From the NCBI GenBank assembly GCA_023101725.1, contig JALJCO010013399.1:115200-179199 (forward strand): 64,000 bases of DNA, given 5' to 3'. This document shows, in pieces, positions 1 through 11,657 of the stretch. The notes beneath the pieces are model-generated. The model did not search any database and was not told where the DNA came from. It saw only the letters and a program-made list of their open reading frames with translations. Numbering within the stretch: position 1 is the stretch's first letter; each line of letters opens with the position of its first letter. Position numbers and translations under genes: made by a program. Source of the stretch: Atherinomorus stipes (Eukaryota > Chordata > Actinopteri > Atheriniformes > Atherinidae).

Positions 1-184
1 TTTTCAGTCCAGTTCTTGTTTGGGTGCTTCACCTCTTCATTATAAGACCTATTTTTCTGCCCCTTGTCTAAAATGGAAGATCTAAAATAAATGAATATAT
101 TTAAAACTACAAGGCGGTATGCATAATTCTGGTCTCTGCACAAAGACGCGTTTGTTACTCTTGCTGTTACTCTTGTGTTTTTAG

Positions 185-400
185 TCAAGATAAGGAAATT
201 AGGGGTTGGATGTTATCCTTCCAGTTTTCAATAATGTGTTGGACAGTTCTGAATCCAGTTTTAGTAGTTTCTGCATCTCCTTGGATGTTCTCTCTGCTTG
301 ATGCTGCCAATGATTTGACCCTTCTCAGACAGACATCTTTTCCACGACCATGGATGTGTCTTTCCACATACTTGTTGAAGGAATGAGAAGCAAGTCATTG
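185..400 (-). pseudogene. Tc1-like transposase, N-terminal fragment (left arm)
   Basis: The minus-strand frame reads MERHIHGRGKD, KSLAASS and FRTVQHIIENWKDN, which resembles the helix-turn-helix start of teleost Tc1-like transposases (a K-H-GRGKDV start followed by RTVQRIIKNWK in intact relatives). Only the DNA-binding part remains; there is no DDE domain next to it. The matching right-arm fragment is at about 33776-33991. A C-terminal fragment of the same type lies at 36716-37269. Confidence 0.6.
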
Positions 401-587
401 CACCAGTTGGGGTTAAATAACTTGTTGCAGCTGAACGCTATTTGCACATGCAGTAATTATCCAATAGGAGGCTAGCTACCTATTTGCTTATTTAAATCCA
501 GGTAGCCACTTTTTGGGGGGCCAGACGATGTATGTAAAGCACTTAATGTTTCCCTTGGCATGAAAAGCGCTTGATAAATAAAGTTTG

Positions 588-973
588 TCATCATGTCAGT
601 CATTTTCTGTACCGCTTATCCAGTTCAGGGTCGCGGGGGTTGCTGGAGCCCATCCCAGCTGTTATCAGGCGAGAGGCGGGGTACACCCTGGACAGGTCGC
701 CAGTCTGTCGCAGGGCCAACACAGAGAGACAAACAACCATTCACACTCACATTCATTCCTAGGGGCAATTTGAGAGTGATCAATTAACCTAACATGCATG
801 TCTTTGGATGGTGGGGGGGGGAGGGCCCGAGAGCCCACGCATAACAGGGGAGAAAATAAAACCCCCCAGGAGGCCGGGGGCCCGGGGGGGACCCCAGGAA
901 TACAGGGGGGGAAAAGGAAACCCCCCCCAGGGAGGGCACAGTTGGAATTGTTCGAACCCCCTCCCCAGCCGGG
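588..973 (-). mobile_element. 5'-truncated SINE-like insertion, left arm only
   Basis: The reverse complement matches the body and tail of the full-length element at 40537-40942 but lacks its tRNA-like head, stopping at cccggctgggg. It is flanked by a perfect 12-bp target duplication, aaataaagtttg, at 576-587 and 974-985. The right arm (around 33590) has a single uninterrupted copy of that site, so the insertion is present in one arm only. Bases about 805-960 are full of G and C runs and contain a near-tandem duplication of roughly 45 bp compared with the other copy. Confidence 0.85.
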
Positions 974-1179
974 AAATAAAGTTTGATTTGATTAAATTTG
1001 ATTTGACATGTGAGAGTAGTACTATAGAAGTATCAGAATCAAGATATGTTACTGCGTCAGAGTAAATTCACCTGGAACACAGTAGAAAGTGTAAATGTTA
1101 TCTCCTCATAAAATAAAAACACATTACTTTAAGTGGAATCCAGAGAAAAGCAGCCCAGTTCATCTGGGAATGTGCAAAG

Positions 1180-2009
1180 CAGAGGTGTCAAACTCATTTT
1201 AGTTCAGGGGCCACATACGGCACAATTTCATCTCAAGTGGGCCGGACCGGGAAAATGATCAGACAATAACCTATAAATAACAATAACTGCAAATGTTTCC
1301 TTTTATTTTATTTCCTTTTATTTGTCAAGATGTTTATATTTAACGAACTTTCCTTTTAGAAAAAATGAACATGAAATTTATTGAGTAAGATGGATGGTTT
1401 CAACAATATTTTGCCTCATTTGTTTATATTTTTTCTTTATTCATTTTATGTATTAAAATCAGTCAACATTTTATTGTATATATGAAATTTATATTCATAT
1501 ATATTTTAATATAAACTCATATAAATATGAATTTATAAATTAATTTTCCCTCAAAACTTCTCAAATATTGAATATTTTTAATATATGAATTTTTATATTT
1601 CTACTTTTATCATTGTCATTATCAAGTCATTCAAATACAACACTACATGTTTATTGTAACTTTCAGATCACAATGGATGTACAAAATCACTTACTGTAAT
1701 ATTGAATCACAGGTATCTGGAACTAAAAAATACAGTATTTCACATTATGACTTTTTAAGAGAAATAATATTTCCTCATGTGTGAAGTAATCCAGACCTTA
1801 TGATATAAACCATGAGGTAAAATCTGTAAAGTATTATTGAAATACTTCATATTTAGATATTAAAAAGATTCCAAGCTCTGGTGGACCAATTAGAAACTAT
1901 AGCTTGTTTTATTGTTTTAAAAGTGACATTTTATAATTCACCTCGCGGGCCAGACTGGACCCTTTGGCGGGTGAGTTTTGGCCCCCGGGCCTTATGTTTG
2001 ACACCCCTG
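1180..2009. mobile_element. hAT-type MITE (left arm)
   Basis: This 830-bp AT-rich element has terminal inverted repeats CAGAGGTGTCAAAC and GTTTGACACCCCTG and is flanked by 8-bp direct repeats gtgcaaag and gtgtaaag (one mismatch), the target size of hAT transposons. No transposase is visible, so it is non-autonomous. Sub-terminal GC-rich blocks (gggccggaccgg, gggccagactgg) frame an AT-rich core. Confidence 0.8.
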
Positions 2010-2017
2010 GTGTAAAG

Positions 2018-3500
2018 TAATCATAGGAATGAGGAAAATCATCCCAGGGTTGTGTAAAGTATTTCCGGAAAGGATATGTTCCCTTTTAATTGTTGTGGTC
2101 TGAACTGTGTTTGGTTTGTATGCTGACACTTGGCAGAGTCGTTTAGCTGAGCTTCTCCTGTCATGTTGTCATGATGCATGTTAGCATTGATGCTACATGT
2201 TAGCACTGATGCTTCCTGTTGTCTGCAGATGTCTTCTGGACTGGGGGACTTCACACTGAATCCTGTACAGGGGTTAACCTAACCTGAGGTTTCCCCCATG
2301 GGGGGACGTTGAGAACAGGTGCCCGGCCAATCCAAATTGCCATTTTGGAGACATCTCGTGAACTATCTGTAGTTAAACCTCTAATCTGGTTGTGCTTTTG
2401 TTGATCAGACTTGTTCTTTGCAGAGATAATGTACCTGTATTGTTCTGTGGTCTGATGGCGTTTTAGAGCTACAGCTGCATCATTCCAGATTTTCCATCTT
2501 CATCATGTTTATTTTCTGTCATTTTGTTTTTATCTCTTTATCTTATCTTACTCTTTACCCTTTGTTTTTTGTTCATTGTTTTACTTTTGTTTGCTTTTTC
2601 CTGGAGCTGGAACCAATCCGATCCAATATTGATATTGGCCTCTGATTTTGACCCCAATCATGGATCTGATTTTGGCCTGAATTCCTTGATCCACCTCACC
2701 AATCCACAGAGGGACCTTTCAGGTCTGGTGTTTACAAAGTATAAGTATTATGCAGCTTTAAAGGCATATGCCACCTCTGGGAGAAATTTAGCCTACCCCC
2801 GCAGTCCCCTGAGGGGACCGACCCAGTCATTCTCTGCATCTGGCAGCACTGACTTTAGCTTAGCTTAGCATAGTTGCTGTAATCTGGCAGATCCAACAAG
2901 CACCACTTGGCGAAAGTGAACAAATTAACTTGAGATTTTTTTTCCAATTACTTTTTGTGACCTGCACATTCTGATCGAGTACAAACGAGAAGCTGATTTC
3001 ACATCAAAGGACTGACTAGGTGGCATTCAATAGGAGAACTGTATGTCGCGGAAGTACAGGCCAATCACAGGCGAAGCCCTGCGGATAGTAACAAAGGCAG
3101 CACGCATGTGCAGCATCCGGTGGTAACACTGTTTACAGAAGTTGGGGATGCTGCGTTTTCCACTGAATCTGCCCATGATAGAGCGCAATGTGAATTGAAA
3201 TTGTAATTTACAACAGGGGCAATCATTATTTATATGTGTTTGTAAATTTACACAGTCGAGAGCATGTGTAGAGTTTGTTAGTAGCCACGAACAGATTGGA
3301 GCTACTAAAATATTAATGAATGCCAGATTCATGTAAATTTACGTTTACTAACAGTTTACACAGAAATTCACTCTGCTCACGTTTCATGAATGAGACCCAG
3401 CGTGATGACATCACCCTTCACATCCTATTTCCTCCCATCATTAATTGGAATATATTTGGGTCATGAAACATAAAGAAGATGACAGCTTGCAATGTGGAAC
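2018..3500. other. Unassigned intron sequence (left arm)
   Basis: I see no exon or well-defined transposon here. There are modest open frames (for example 2524-2868 plus and 3027-3332 minus) without recognisable domains. Around 3050-3130 the sequence is richer in CpG and contains gcggaagt and ccaatca motifs, which could be a remnant of a promoter-bearing repeat. The right-arm equivalent is about 31084-32566. Confidence 0.4.
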
Positions 3501-3504
3501 AGCC

Positions 3505-4377
3505 AAGGTTTCCAGGTTTCAGGGGTCCAAGGTTTTAAGTGTCCAGCTGCCTGGGGTCCAGGGGTCTAAGGTAGGTTGACAGGGTTCCAGATTTCAGGGG
3601 TCCAGGGTTCTAGGTTTACAGGTTTCTAGGTTACAGGTTTCTAGGTTACAGGTTTCAGGCGTACAGGGTTGTAGTTTCTAGATTCCAGGTTTCAGGGGTG
3701 CAAGGCTCTAGGCTTATAGATTTCCAGGTTTCAGGTTTCCAGGGTTCTAGGTTTCCAGGTTTCTAGGTTTCCATTCTAGGTTTAAAGGTTTCGGGGGTCC
3801 AGGGTTCTAAGTTTACAGGTTTCTAGGTTACAGGTTTCAGAGGTACAGGGTTCTAGGTTTCTAGATTCCAGGTTTCAGGGGTCCAAGGCTCTAGGCTTAT
3901 AGGTTACAAGTTTCAGGTTTACAGGGTTCTAGGTTTACAGGTTTCTAGATTCCAGGTTTCAGGGGTCCAGGATTCTAGGTTTATAGATTCCAGGTTTACA
4001 GAGTTTTAGGTTTGCAGGTTTCAGGAGTCCAGGGTTCTAGGTTTACAGGTTTCTAGGTTCCAGGGTTCTAGGTTTCAAGTTTACAGGTTTCAGGGGTCCA
4101 GGGTTCTAGGTTTACAGGTTTCTAGGTTCCAGGGTTCTAGGTTTCAAGTTTACAGGTTTCAGGGGTCCAGGGTTCTAGGTTTACAGGTTTCTAGATTTCA
4201 GGGGTCCAGGGTTCTAGGTTTACAGGTTTATAGGTTTCAGGGGTCCAGGGTTCTAGGTTTACAGATTTCTAGGTTCCAGGTTGCAGGGGTCCAGGGTTCT
4301 AGGTTTACAGATTTCTAGGTTCCAGGTTTCAGGGGTCCAGGGTTCTAGGTTTACAGGTTTATAGGGTTATAAAGGGT
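3505..4377. repeat. Minisatellite A, short allele (left arm)
   Basis: About 0.87 kb of irregular tandem repeats is built from modules such as ggttctaggtttacagg, tttcaggggtccag and tttctaggttcc. Units vary in length because modules are shuffled. The right-arm counterpart is nearly three times longer. Confidence 0.9.
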
Positions 4378-5080
4378 TGTGCAATATTTTCCTGCCATCA
4401 GTCCAACGGTTTATGATCGCTGATGTATTCACAAAGGTGTGTGGGAAGTTCTCTGAATTTTCTGTCTTTTTTTTCAATGCCAACCGTGAAATGGCTTACT
4501 GGGGGAAAAAAACAAACTTTTAAACATAAATTATAAAGTAAAAGCCTAAAAAAAACTTCTTTTCATTATTGCCGACATACAGCATGTTGTGCACCTGCCA
4601 ACTCTCCTGCATGCTAGATGGTCCTCAGGTAGAAATACTTTAGATATGCTCTGATAATGGACTACAGGTTGCTATCATGCTAGGTCTTCTGCTGCTGCAG
4701 CCTGTCTGCTTCAAGGTTGTTGTTCATACTGATAATGCCATTTCACTGGTTGCCTTCTTTCTGACATACACTACAGTTTGCAATATGAAAAACAGCATCA
4801 ATTATATACATCAGTAGAAATTCATAACGAGCCAGCAAGAACTGGACTGATAATAAGTTAGACTCATGCTGACATTATCGAGAAACCAACTAAGGGTGTC
4901 GCCCTCCACGGAATCAGGGAGTCTGAGGGATCTCTATCGAAGGTCTCCTGGTCTGGAGAAATGAGTGGGGTCTTCTTCAGAACTGAAGCAGGACACAATG
5001 TCTGTGTCCACGGACATGATTTCATCTCTGTGGACACAAGATTCAGCAGTTGAAAATCTGTCATCTGAACTACTGAAATT
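4378..5080. other. Unassigned intron sequence (left arm)
   Basis: No exon, terminal repeat pair or RNA gene could be identified. A short minus-strand frame at 4864-5064 has no recognisable domain. The right-arm partner is about 27937-28638. Confidence 0.4.
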
Positions 5081-5083
5081 TAC

Positions 5084-5503
5084 ATGGTGTTGGTGCGTGC
5101 TCCGTCAAAAATAGAGCTGGTGTATAGATTTAGTGCAGTGGCGCGACATGACGAAGCGACGATGGACAGCTCACTCACTGCGGTGGGCTCGATGAAAGTC
5201 AAACCATTGACAACAACGAGAGTGATTCGGTGCGCATGGTGTAACACTGTTGCACTCACAGACCTGGTGTAAAGCCGGGCCAAGATTTTTGTGTTCATTT
5301 ACAGAAGAAGTAGTAAAAGTGGTATAAGGCAATTAGTGGAAAAGGGAAAGACTGAATCCCCAACAAAGGAACAATATGTGGCAGTTAATGAGGAAATCTA
5401 CAAAATGGAGACACTGAAACATAAACTTAGACTACAAGAGATTAAAATGGAAAATAAATGGAAAAAATGGACTTACTATAAAACACATACAAGGACTAGA
5501 TAA
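5084..5503 (+). other. Two small open frames of unknown origin (left arm)
   Basis: Frames at 5084-5272 (62 codons) and 5291-5503 (70 codons) lie close together on one strand. The second is lysine-rich and helical in character (KMETLKHKLRLQEIKMENKW), resembling the basic coiled-coil tails of transposon-derived proteins, but I cannot assign a family. They are probably a decayed mobile element within intron 1. The right arm carries near-identical frames at 27513-27936. Confidence 0.35.
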
Positions 5504-5600
5504 AATAATCATAATCCCTGGCACATTGTTTTCTTATGTCATGGAAATGTGTGGAAAAAGGTCGTCAGTAACCACCAATAGAGAAATCTTAGGGGAGGGG

Positions 5601-8328
5601 AGGCTTCAGATTCAGATGCTTCATGGTCAGATTCAGATGGTTCAGGGTCAGATTCAGATGATTCATGGTCAGATTCAGATGGTTTACGGTCAGATTCAGG
5701 TGGTTCAGGGTCAGATTCAGGTGGTTCAGGGTCAGATTCAGATGCTTCAGGGTCAGATTCAGATGGTTCATGGTCAGATTCAGATGGTTCAGGGTCAGAT
5801 TCAGATGGTTCAGGGTCAGATTCAGATGGTTCAGGGTCAGATTCAGATGGTTCATGGTCAGATTCAGATGATTCATGGTCAGATTCAGATGGTTCATGGT
5901 CAGATTCAGATGGTTCATGGTCAGATTCAGATGGTTCAGGGTCAGATTCAGATGATTCATGGTCAGATTCAGATGGTTCATGGTCAGATTCAGATGGTTC
6001 AGGGTCAGATTCAGATGGTTCAGGGTCAGATTCAGATGGTTCAGGGTCAGATTCAGATGGTTCATGGTCAGATTCAGATGGTTTACGGTCAGATTCAGGT
6101 GGTTCAGGGTCAGATTCAGGTGGTTCAGGGTCAGATTCAGATGGCTCAGGGTCAGATTCAGATGCTTCAGGGTCAGATTCAGAAACTTCAATGTCAGATT
6201 CAGATGATTCATGGTCAGATTCAGATGGTTCATGGTCAGATTCAGATGGCTCAGGGTCAGTTTCAGATGGTTCATGGTCAGATTCAGATGGTTCAGGGTC
6301 AGATTCAGATGGTTCATGGTCAGATTCAGATGGTTCAGGGTCAGATTCAGATGGTTCAGGGTCAGATTCAGATGGTTCAGGGTCAGATTCAGATGGTTCA
6401 GGGTCAGATTCAGATGGTTCATGGTCAGATTCAGATGGTTCAGGGTCAGATTCAGATGGTTCATGGTCAGATTCAGATGGTTCAGGGTCAGATTCAGATG
6501 GTTCATGGTCAGATTCAGATGGTTCAGGGTCAGATTCAGATGGTTCATGGTCAGATTCAGATGGTTCAGGGTCAGATTCAGATGGTTCATGGTCAGATTC
6601 AGATGGTTCAGGGTCAGATTCAGATGGTTTACGGTCAGTTTCAGGTGGTTCAGGGTCAGATTCAGATGCTTCAGGGTCAGATTCAGAAACTTCAATGTCA
6701 GATTCAGATGATTCATGGTCAGATTCAGATGGTTCATGGTCAGATTCAGATGGTTCAGGGTCAGATTCAGATGGTTTACGGTCAGTTTCAGGTGGTTCAG
6801 GGTCAGATTCAGGTGGTTCAGGGTCAGATTCAGAAGTTTCAGGGTCAGATTCAGAAACTTCAATGTCAGATTCAGATGATTCATGGTCAGATTCAGATGG
6901 TTCATGGTCAGATTCAGATGGTTCAGGGTCAGATTCAGATGGTTTACGGTTAGTTTCAGGTGGTTCATGGTCAGAATCAGATGCTTCAGGGTCAGATTCA
7001 GAAACTTCAATGTCAGATTCAGATGATTCATGGTCAGATTCAGATGGTTCATGGTCAGATTCAGATGGTTCGGGGTCAGATTCAGATGGTTTACGGTCAG
7101 TTTCAGGTGGTTCAGGGTCAGATTCAGGTGGTTCATGGTCAGATTCAGATGGTTCAGGGTCAGATTCAGATGGTTTACGATCAGTTTCAGGTGGTTCAGG
7201 GTCAGATTCAGATGCTTCAGGGTCAGATTCAGAAACTTCAATGTCAGATTCAGATGATTCATGGTCAGATTCAGATGGTTCATGGTCAGATTCAGATGGT
7301 TCAGGGTCAGATTCAGATGGTTTACGGTCAGTTTCAGGTGGTTCAGGGTCAGATTCAGGTGGTTCAGGGTCAGATTCAGAAGTTTCAGGGTCAGATTCAG
7401 GTGGTTCAGGGTCAGATTCAGATGGTTCATGGTCAGATTCAGATGGTTCAGGGTCAGATTCAGATGGTTTACGGTCAGATTCAGATGATTCATGGTCAGA
7501 TTCAGATGGTTCATGGTCAGATTCAGATGGTTCAGGGTCAGATTCAGATGGTTTACGGTCAGTTTCAGGTGGTTCAGGGTCAGATTCAGGTGGTTCAGGG
7601 TCAGATTCAGAAGTTTCAGGGTCAGATTCAGGTGGTTCAGGGTCAGATTCAGAAACTTCAATGTCAGATTCAGATGATTCATGGTCAGATTCAGATGGTT
7701 CATGGTCAGATTCAGATGGTTCGGGGTCAGATTCAGATGGTTTACGGTCAGTTTCAGGTGGTTCAGGGTCAGATTCAGGTGGTTCAGGGTCAGATTCAGA
7801 AGTTTCAGGGTCAGATTCAGGTGGTTCAGGGTCAGATTCAGAAGTTTCAGGGTCAGATTCAGATGGTTCAGGGTCAGATTCAGATGGTTTACGGTCAGAT
7901 TCAGATGGTTTACGGTCAGATTCAGGTGGTTCAGGGTCAGATTCAGATGGTTCAGGGTCAGATTCAGAAGTTTCAGGGTCAGATTCAGGTGGTTCAGGGT
8001 CAGATTCAGAAGTTTCAGGGTCAGATTCAGATGGTTCAGGGTCAGATTCAGATGGTTTACGGTCAGATTCAGGTGGTTCAGGGTCAGATTCAGAAGTTTC
8101 AGGGTCAGATTCAGATGGTTCAGGGTCAGATTCAGATGGTTTACGGTCAGATTCAGGTGGTTCAGGGTCAGATTCAGATGGTTCAGGGTCAGATTCAGAT
8201 GGTTTACGGTCAGATTCAGGTGGTTCAGGGTCAGATTCAGATGGTTCAGGGTCAGATTCAGATGCTTCAGGGTCAGATTCAGAAACTTCACGGTCAGATT
8301 CAGAAGTTTCAGGGTCAGGTTCAGATGT
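5601..8328. repeat. 21-bp minisatellite, long allele (left arm)
   Basis: Roughly 130 copies of a 21-bp unit fill 2.7 kb; one frame translates as repeated SDSDGSG with variants such as DGLRSVSG and ETSMSDSD. Because 21 is a multiple of three, several frames on both strands stay open for hundreds of codons. It lies in pde5a intron 1 sequence about 250 bp upstream of exon 2. Recurring multi-unit blocks (those with gaaacttcaatgtc) show higher-order amplification. It is not a gene. Confidence 0.95.
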
Positions 8329-8410
8329 GACAGGGCACCATGTTGTCCTCCATGGCTTAGAGTTTTGTCATACCAAGCTAGATCTTGGTTTTTATGTCAT
8401 GCACTCAGTA

Positions 8411-8545
8411 GGGCTGGATGATTGTGGAAAAAATTATAATCAGGATTATTTTGACTGATATTGAAATCACGATTAATATACACGATTATTCATTGGTTTT
8501 ATAAAAAGTGTTTATTGAACCACCAAAAAATTAATTGTCCAGCCC
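8411..8545. mobile_element. MITE with GGGCTGGA ends, internally deleted (left arm)
   Basis: Both ends carry the inverted motif GGGCTGGA...TCCAGCCC flanked by TA. Only 135 bp remain; the right-arm copy is 393 bp. The missing 258 bp are internal, so the deletion arose after insertion. The element ends 34 bp before the exon 2 acceptor. Confidence 0.7.
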
Positions 8546-8579
8546 TAGTACTCAGACACTTTCTTTTCTGTTTCAACAG

Positions 8580-9078
8580 GGAGATGGTGAATGCCTGGTT
8601 TGCTGAGCGAGTCCATACCATCCAATCATCTAAAGACACCTCTTCCCAGCAGAGGGCCTTCCAGTCCTCCACAGATCTCAGCCTCCCCTCAGGCTCCACC
8701 ATCCTGCCCCCCACACTGCTGGAGAACCGCTGCCCATCCCCAGCTTCAGTCCCCAGTCCAGCTCCTGGCACCCCTACTCGCAAAATCTCAGCATCAGAGT
8801 TCGACCGGCCACTCAGACCCATCGTGGTTAAAGACTCAGAGGGATCTCTGACATTTCTGAGTGACCGTGAAATCGTTCCTCTTCGGGGCTCGGTGATGGG
8901 TGAGGGTGGCAGCGGAAGTGGTAACGGAGGCAGTGGCGGCAGCAGCAGGGACCGTTGTGCAAGGCTACTGGAGCTGGTAAAGGATGTGTCGAGCCACCTG
9001 GATGTGACGGCGCTCTGCCATAAGATCTTCCTCCACATCAATGAGCTGATTGCTGCTGATCGCTACTCACTTTTTCTG
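8580..9078 (+). CDS. pde5a: PDE5A exon 2, inverted copy (left arm)
   Basis: This is a plus-strand copy of the 499-bp pde5a exon 2, encoding [14 protein letters not shown], the RKIS phosphorylation-site block and the start of GAF-A. Reading frame and both splice sites (tttcaacag and CTG|gtagga) are intact. It differs from the minus-strand copy by a single base giving Thr instead of Ser in the Ser/Pro linker. Relative to the native gene it is antisense, and no plus-strand exon 1 is visible upstream in the window. It cannot make PDE5 unless a promoter and exon 1 lie left of base 1, and its own downstream exons are missing because the palindrome centre follows exon 3. It is either a very recent duplicated fragment or a second haplotype joined in reverse. 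Confidence 0.9.
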
Positions 9079-9104
9079 GTAGGAAGTTCTGGTAGAATTT
9101 CACC

Positions 9105-10665
9105 TTTTATCCGAGCTCCTGGAATGTATGTCCTCCATCATAAACTGGCTGTTCTCAAACTACCTTCAAATTAATTCAAGTAAAACAGAAACATTGATCA
9201 TTGCTCCTGAAAAAAAAAGATCCCCCTGATCAAGAACCACCTTGGTGCTCTGGGCTCGTCTATCCAAGCTAGCCTTAGGAACCTTGGTGTGGTGTTTGAC
9301 CAGGTGGGAGGGTCATTCCCGACAGCTGACCAAAAGCTGCTTTTATCATCTAAGAACTGTCTTAAAAGTCAGGAAAATGTCGTCAAGGGCAGAACTTGAA
9401 ATCATCATTCATGCTTCTATCTCATCTCGTATTGATTATTGCAATTATGTTTTTACTTTTTTTTAATAAGAGGACACTCAAAAGACTCCAGTTAGTCCAG
9501 AATTCTTCTGCTGGACTTTTATCAGGTTCACCCAGAACGGTCCACATCACCCCTATTCTGTCTAATCTTCAGCTCCCAGTTAAAGGATAACTTTCTTTCT
9601 TTCCAACCTGGACCTTATTTCTAGAAGTATATACGTGCATTTACTTACCGGTAAAGTTTCTCCATCGCTTTGAGTCCTTTGGAAGATATTACGTTGAGTT
9701 GCCCTTCGGTGTGTGTCCAGAAAAATGGGGTAGTCACTATATAAGACATTATCTGCAGCAAAACACCTTGATTTTCACCAATACTTTAATCAGAATGAAC
9801 GAACAAAGGAGTACTATTGTCCCTTGAGTCCAGATTTTGGTTTCCGTTATTTATCAGGGTGTTCTTCACACTTTTCGGGGCCGTGAGTTCACGATGTGCG
9901 CTTCCTTAGTACAGCTGAGGGGAGCAGCTCACTACCCAGACAACAACAAAAACACAATCTGAGAAACTCAGAACTCACAGGTCAATAGTGCTCATTCGTT
10001 CATTCATTCTACTTAAAGCATTGATGAAATGAAGAAGTTTTACTGCAGATAAGGTCTTATATAGTAGCTGCCCCGTCTCCGCTATGATACTGGACGTCCT
10101 CAAAGGGCAACTTAACAAAATATCTTCCGAAGGACTCAAAGTGATGCAGAAACTTTACCGGTGAGTAAATGCACGTATGAACTCCTAGAAATAAGGTCAG
10201 GTTAAAAAAAAGAAAGTTATCCTTTAAATTTCGAATTGATTTTAAAATCTTAACCTTGACCTTCCAGGCGCTGCATGGCCCCCGATATATTATTGATCTG
10301 CTGTGTCCTATACACTTAAGGGCGCACCCTTCGTTCCTCAGGCCAGAGTCTCCTGAAGGTCGTTTTAAAGGACTCGTTTTAAAACTCATGGGGACCTGGC
10401 TTTTGAGACTGTAGCCCCCTAGATTCTGGAATGACCTCCCCCGTCCCTCCATCTGGTCGACTGTGTGGAATCCTTTAAAAAGCAGCTGAAAACGTATTTA
10501 TTTAGGAAAGCTTTTGGTTAATTTGATTATGATTGACTGGGTTTGATCATTTTATTTCTGTTTGCTATTATTTTTTTCCTTTTAATATGTTAATTATGTC
10601 TTTTTGTTGTACCAGTTTTTTTTTTTTTTAATCTGTGAAAAGCGCTTTATAAATTAATTTTACTT
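9105..10665 (+). mobile_element. L2-like LINE 3' end, split by a foldback MITE (left arm)
   Basis: Frames at 9105-9579 read [17 protein letters not shown] then LRNLGVVFDQ and FISSRIDYCN, the C-terminal part of an L2/Rex1-type reverse transcriptase. After the MITE at 9580-10227 the coding remnant resumes (FQALHGPRYI, RFWNDLP, KTYLFRKAFG) and ends in a tail with gcgctttataaat, typical of L2-like 3' ends. Stops and frameshifts make it dead. The 5' end is truncated, beginning within about 35 bp of the exon 2 donor. Confidence 0.75.
9580..10227. mobile_element. Foldback MITE with TTAA target (left arm)
   Basis: TTAA is duplicated at both ends, followed by inverted termini AGGATAACTTTCTTTC. The inverted similarity extends well over 100 bp inward from each side (ccttatttctag, gtgcatttactta, aaagtttctgcatc, aagatatt), so the element can form a long hairpin. 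A TTAA target fits piggyBac- or Kolobok-type mobilisation; no transposase is present. Confidence 0.75.
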
Positions 10666-10669
10666 CCTT

Positions 10670-11655
10670 GCTTACTTACTAGGGATGAACAGGCTGTGTC
10701 TGCGTAACTGTATGTTTAAACTGGAGCTCTGCCATCACCACAACAAGAGGAAGGAAGACATGATCATACCTCTTTACTCTGGCAGCATGAAACCCTCTTA
10801 TTTTAACTGGTCGCACCACCAAACACCATATTCTCAGGAATGAGTGGTTAGATGGTGAATGACTTGGTTTTATGCACTTATTTGAAACATAAACATTTTC
10901 TCAGATTTTCATGTAACAGAGAGGGAAGTCATTTTTGTAAAGTCCTACTGAAACCACAAGCTCTCTTTTCTACCACTGCTGGTCCTCAGATTTCAACATG
11001 GAAGATAAATTGGATTCATTTGTTTGCTTTGGTGAAACTGAACGAAGACTTGCTGACTCTCCTCCCCCAGTAAGCTTATTTACTGTCTGGTGATGTGTGG
11101 TGATTTTCTTCCACTATCGTTCTTTGTGAAAAATGAAACAATCTTATCTGAACTAGTGAACACACGATCTGAAAGACCCTGGTCATAAAGAAAGACTGAG
11201 TGTGTGAATGTCCTGCCCCAAGTCCGGTCTGACCTCAAAAATACAAACTTAGTATTTATAAAGCCACTTCATAGCAGCGAGGTGCGTTTGTTTGTTTTAC
11301 CTGCACTAACAGCAAAGATGTTCCAACTTGAGTCAATCTTTGAAGTTGGTTTATGACCAAGTAGCTTCAGCGGAAAATGAGCCTCATACTTTAGCAAACA
11401 AAGTGTTTGAGTCAGTGTTAGCTGATAGATAACGGCACAAACAGTATGATTGTCCACACAGACCACGTTTACCAGTGTCAACTGAGAAATATAAGCTTAT
11501 ATAAGGCAAATCCTCCCATGCTGAAAAATATTAGTAGAAACAAAGCATTTATTTCCATGCTAGCTAAGGAGATTTATGTCCATGCTAGCCAAGGAGATTA
11601 GCAAAAACAAAACACATTGATTGGTGCTAGCTGACTAATATTAGCAAATGTAAGT
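10670..11655. other. Unassigned intron 2 sequence (left arm)
   Basis: No coding signal or element boundary was found. Around 11560-11640 the motif tgctagc with tattagc recurs, as in many fish repeats, without clear ends. The right-arm partner is about 22634-23635. Confidence 0.4.
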
Positions 11656-11657
11656 CT

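Noticed and set aside
5589..8458. Open frames of 475, 755 and 900 codons, including an SD-rich frame resembling dentin-type proteins
   Set aside because: They lie in a 21-bp tandem repeat; a unit divisible by three without stops keeps many frames open on both strands, copy number differs more than twofold between arms, and the position is intronic.
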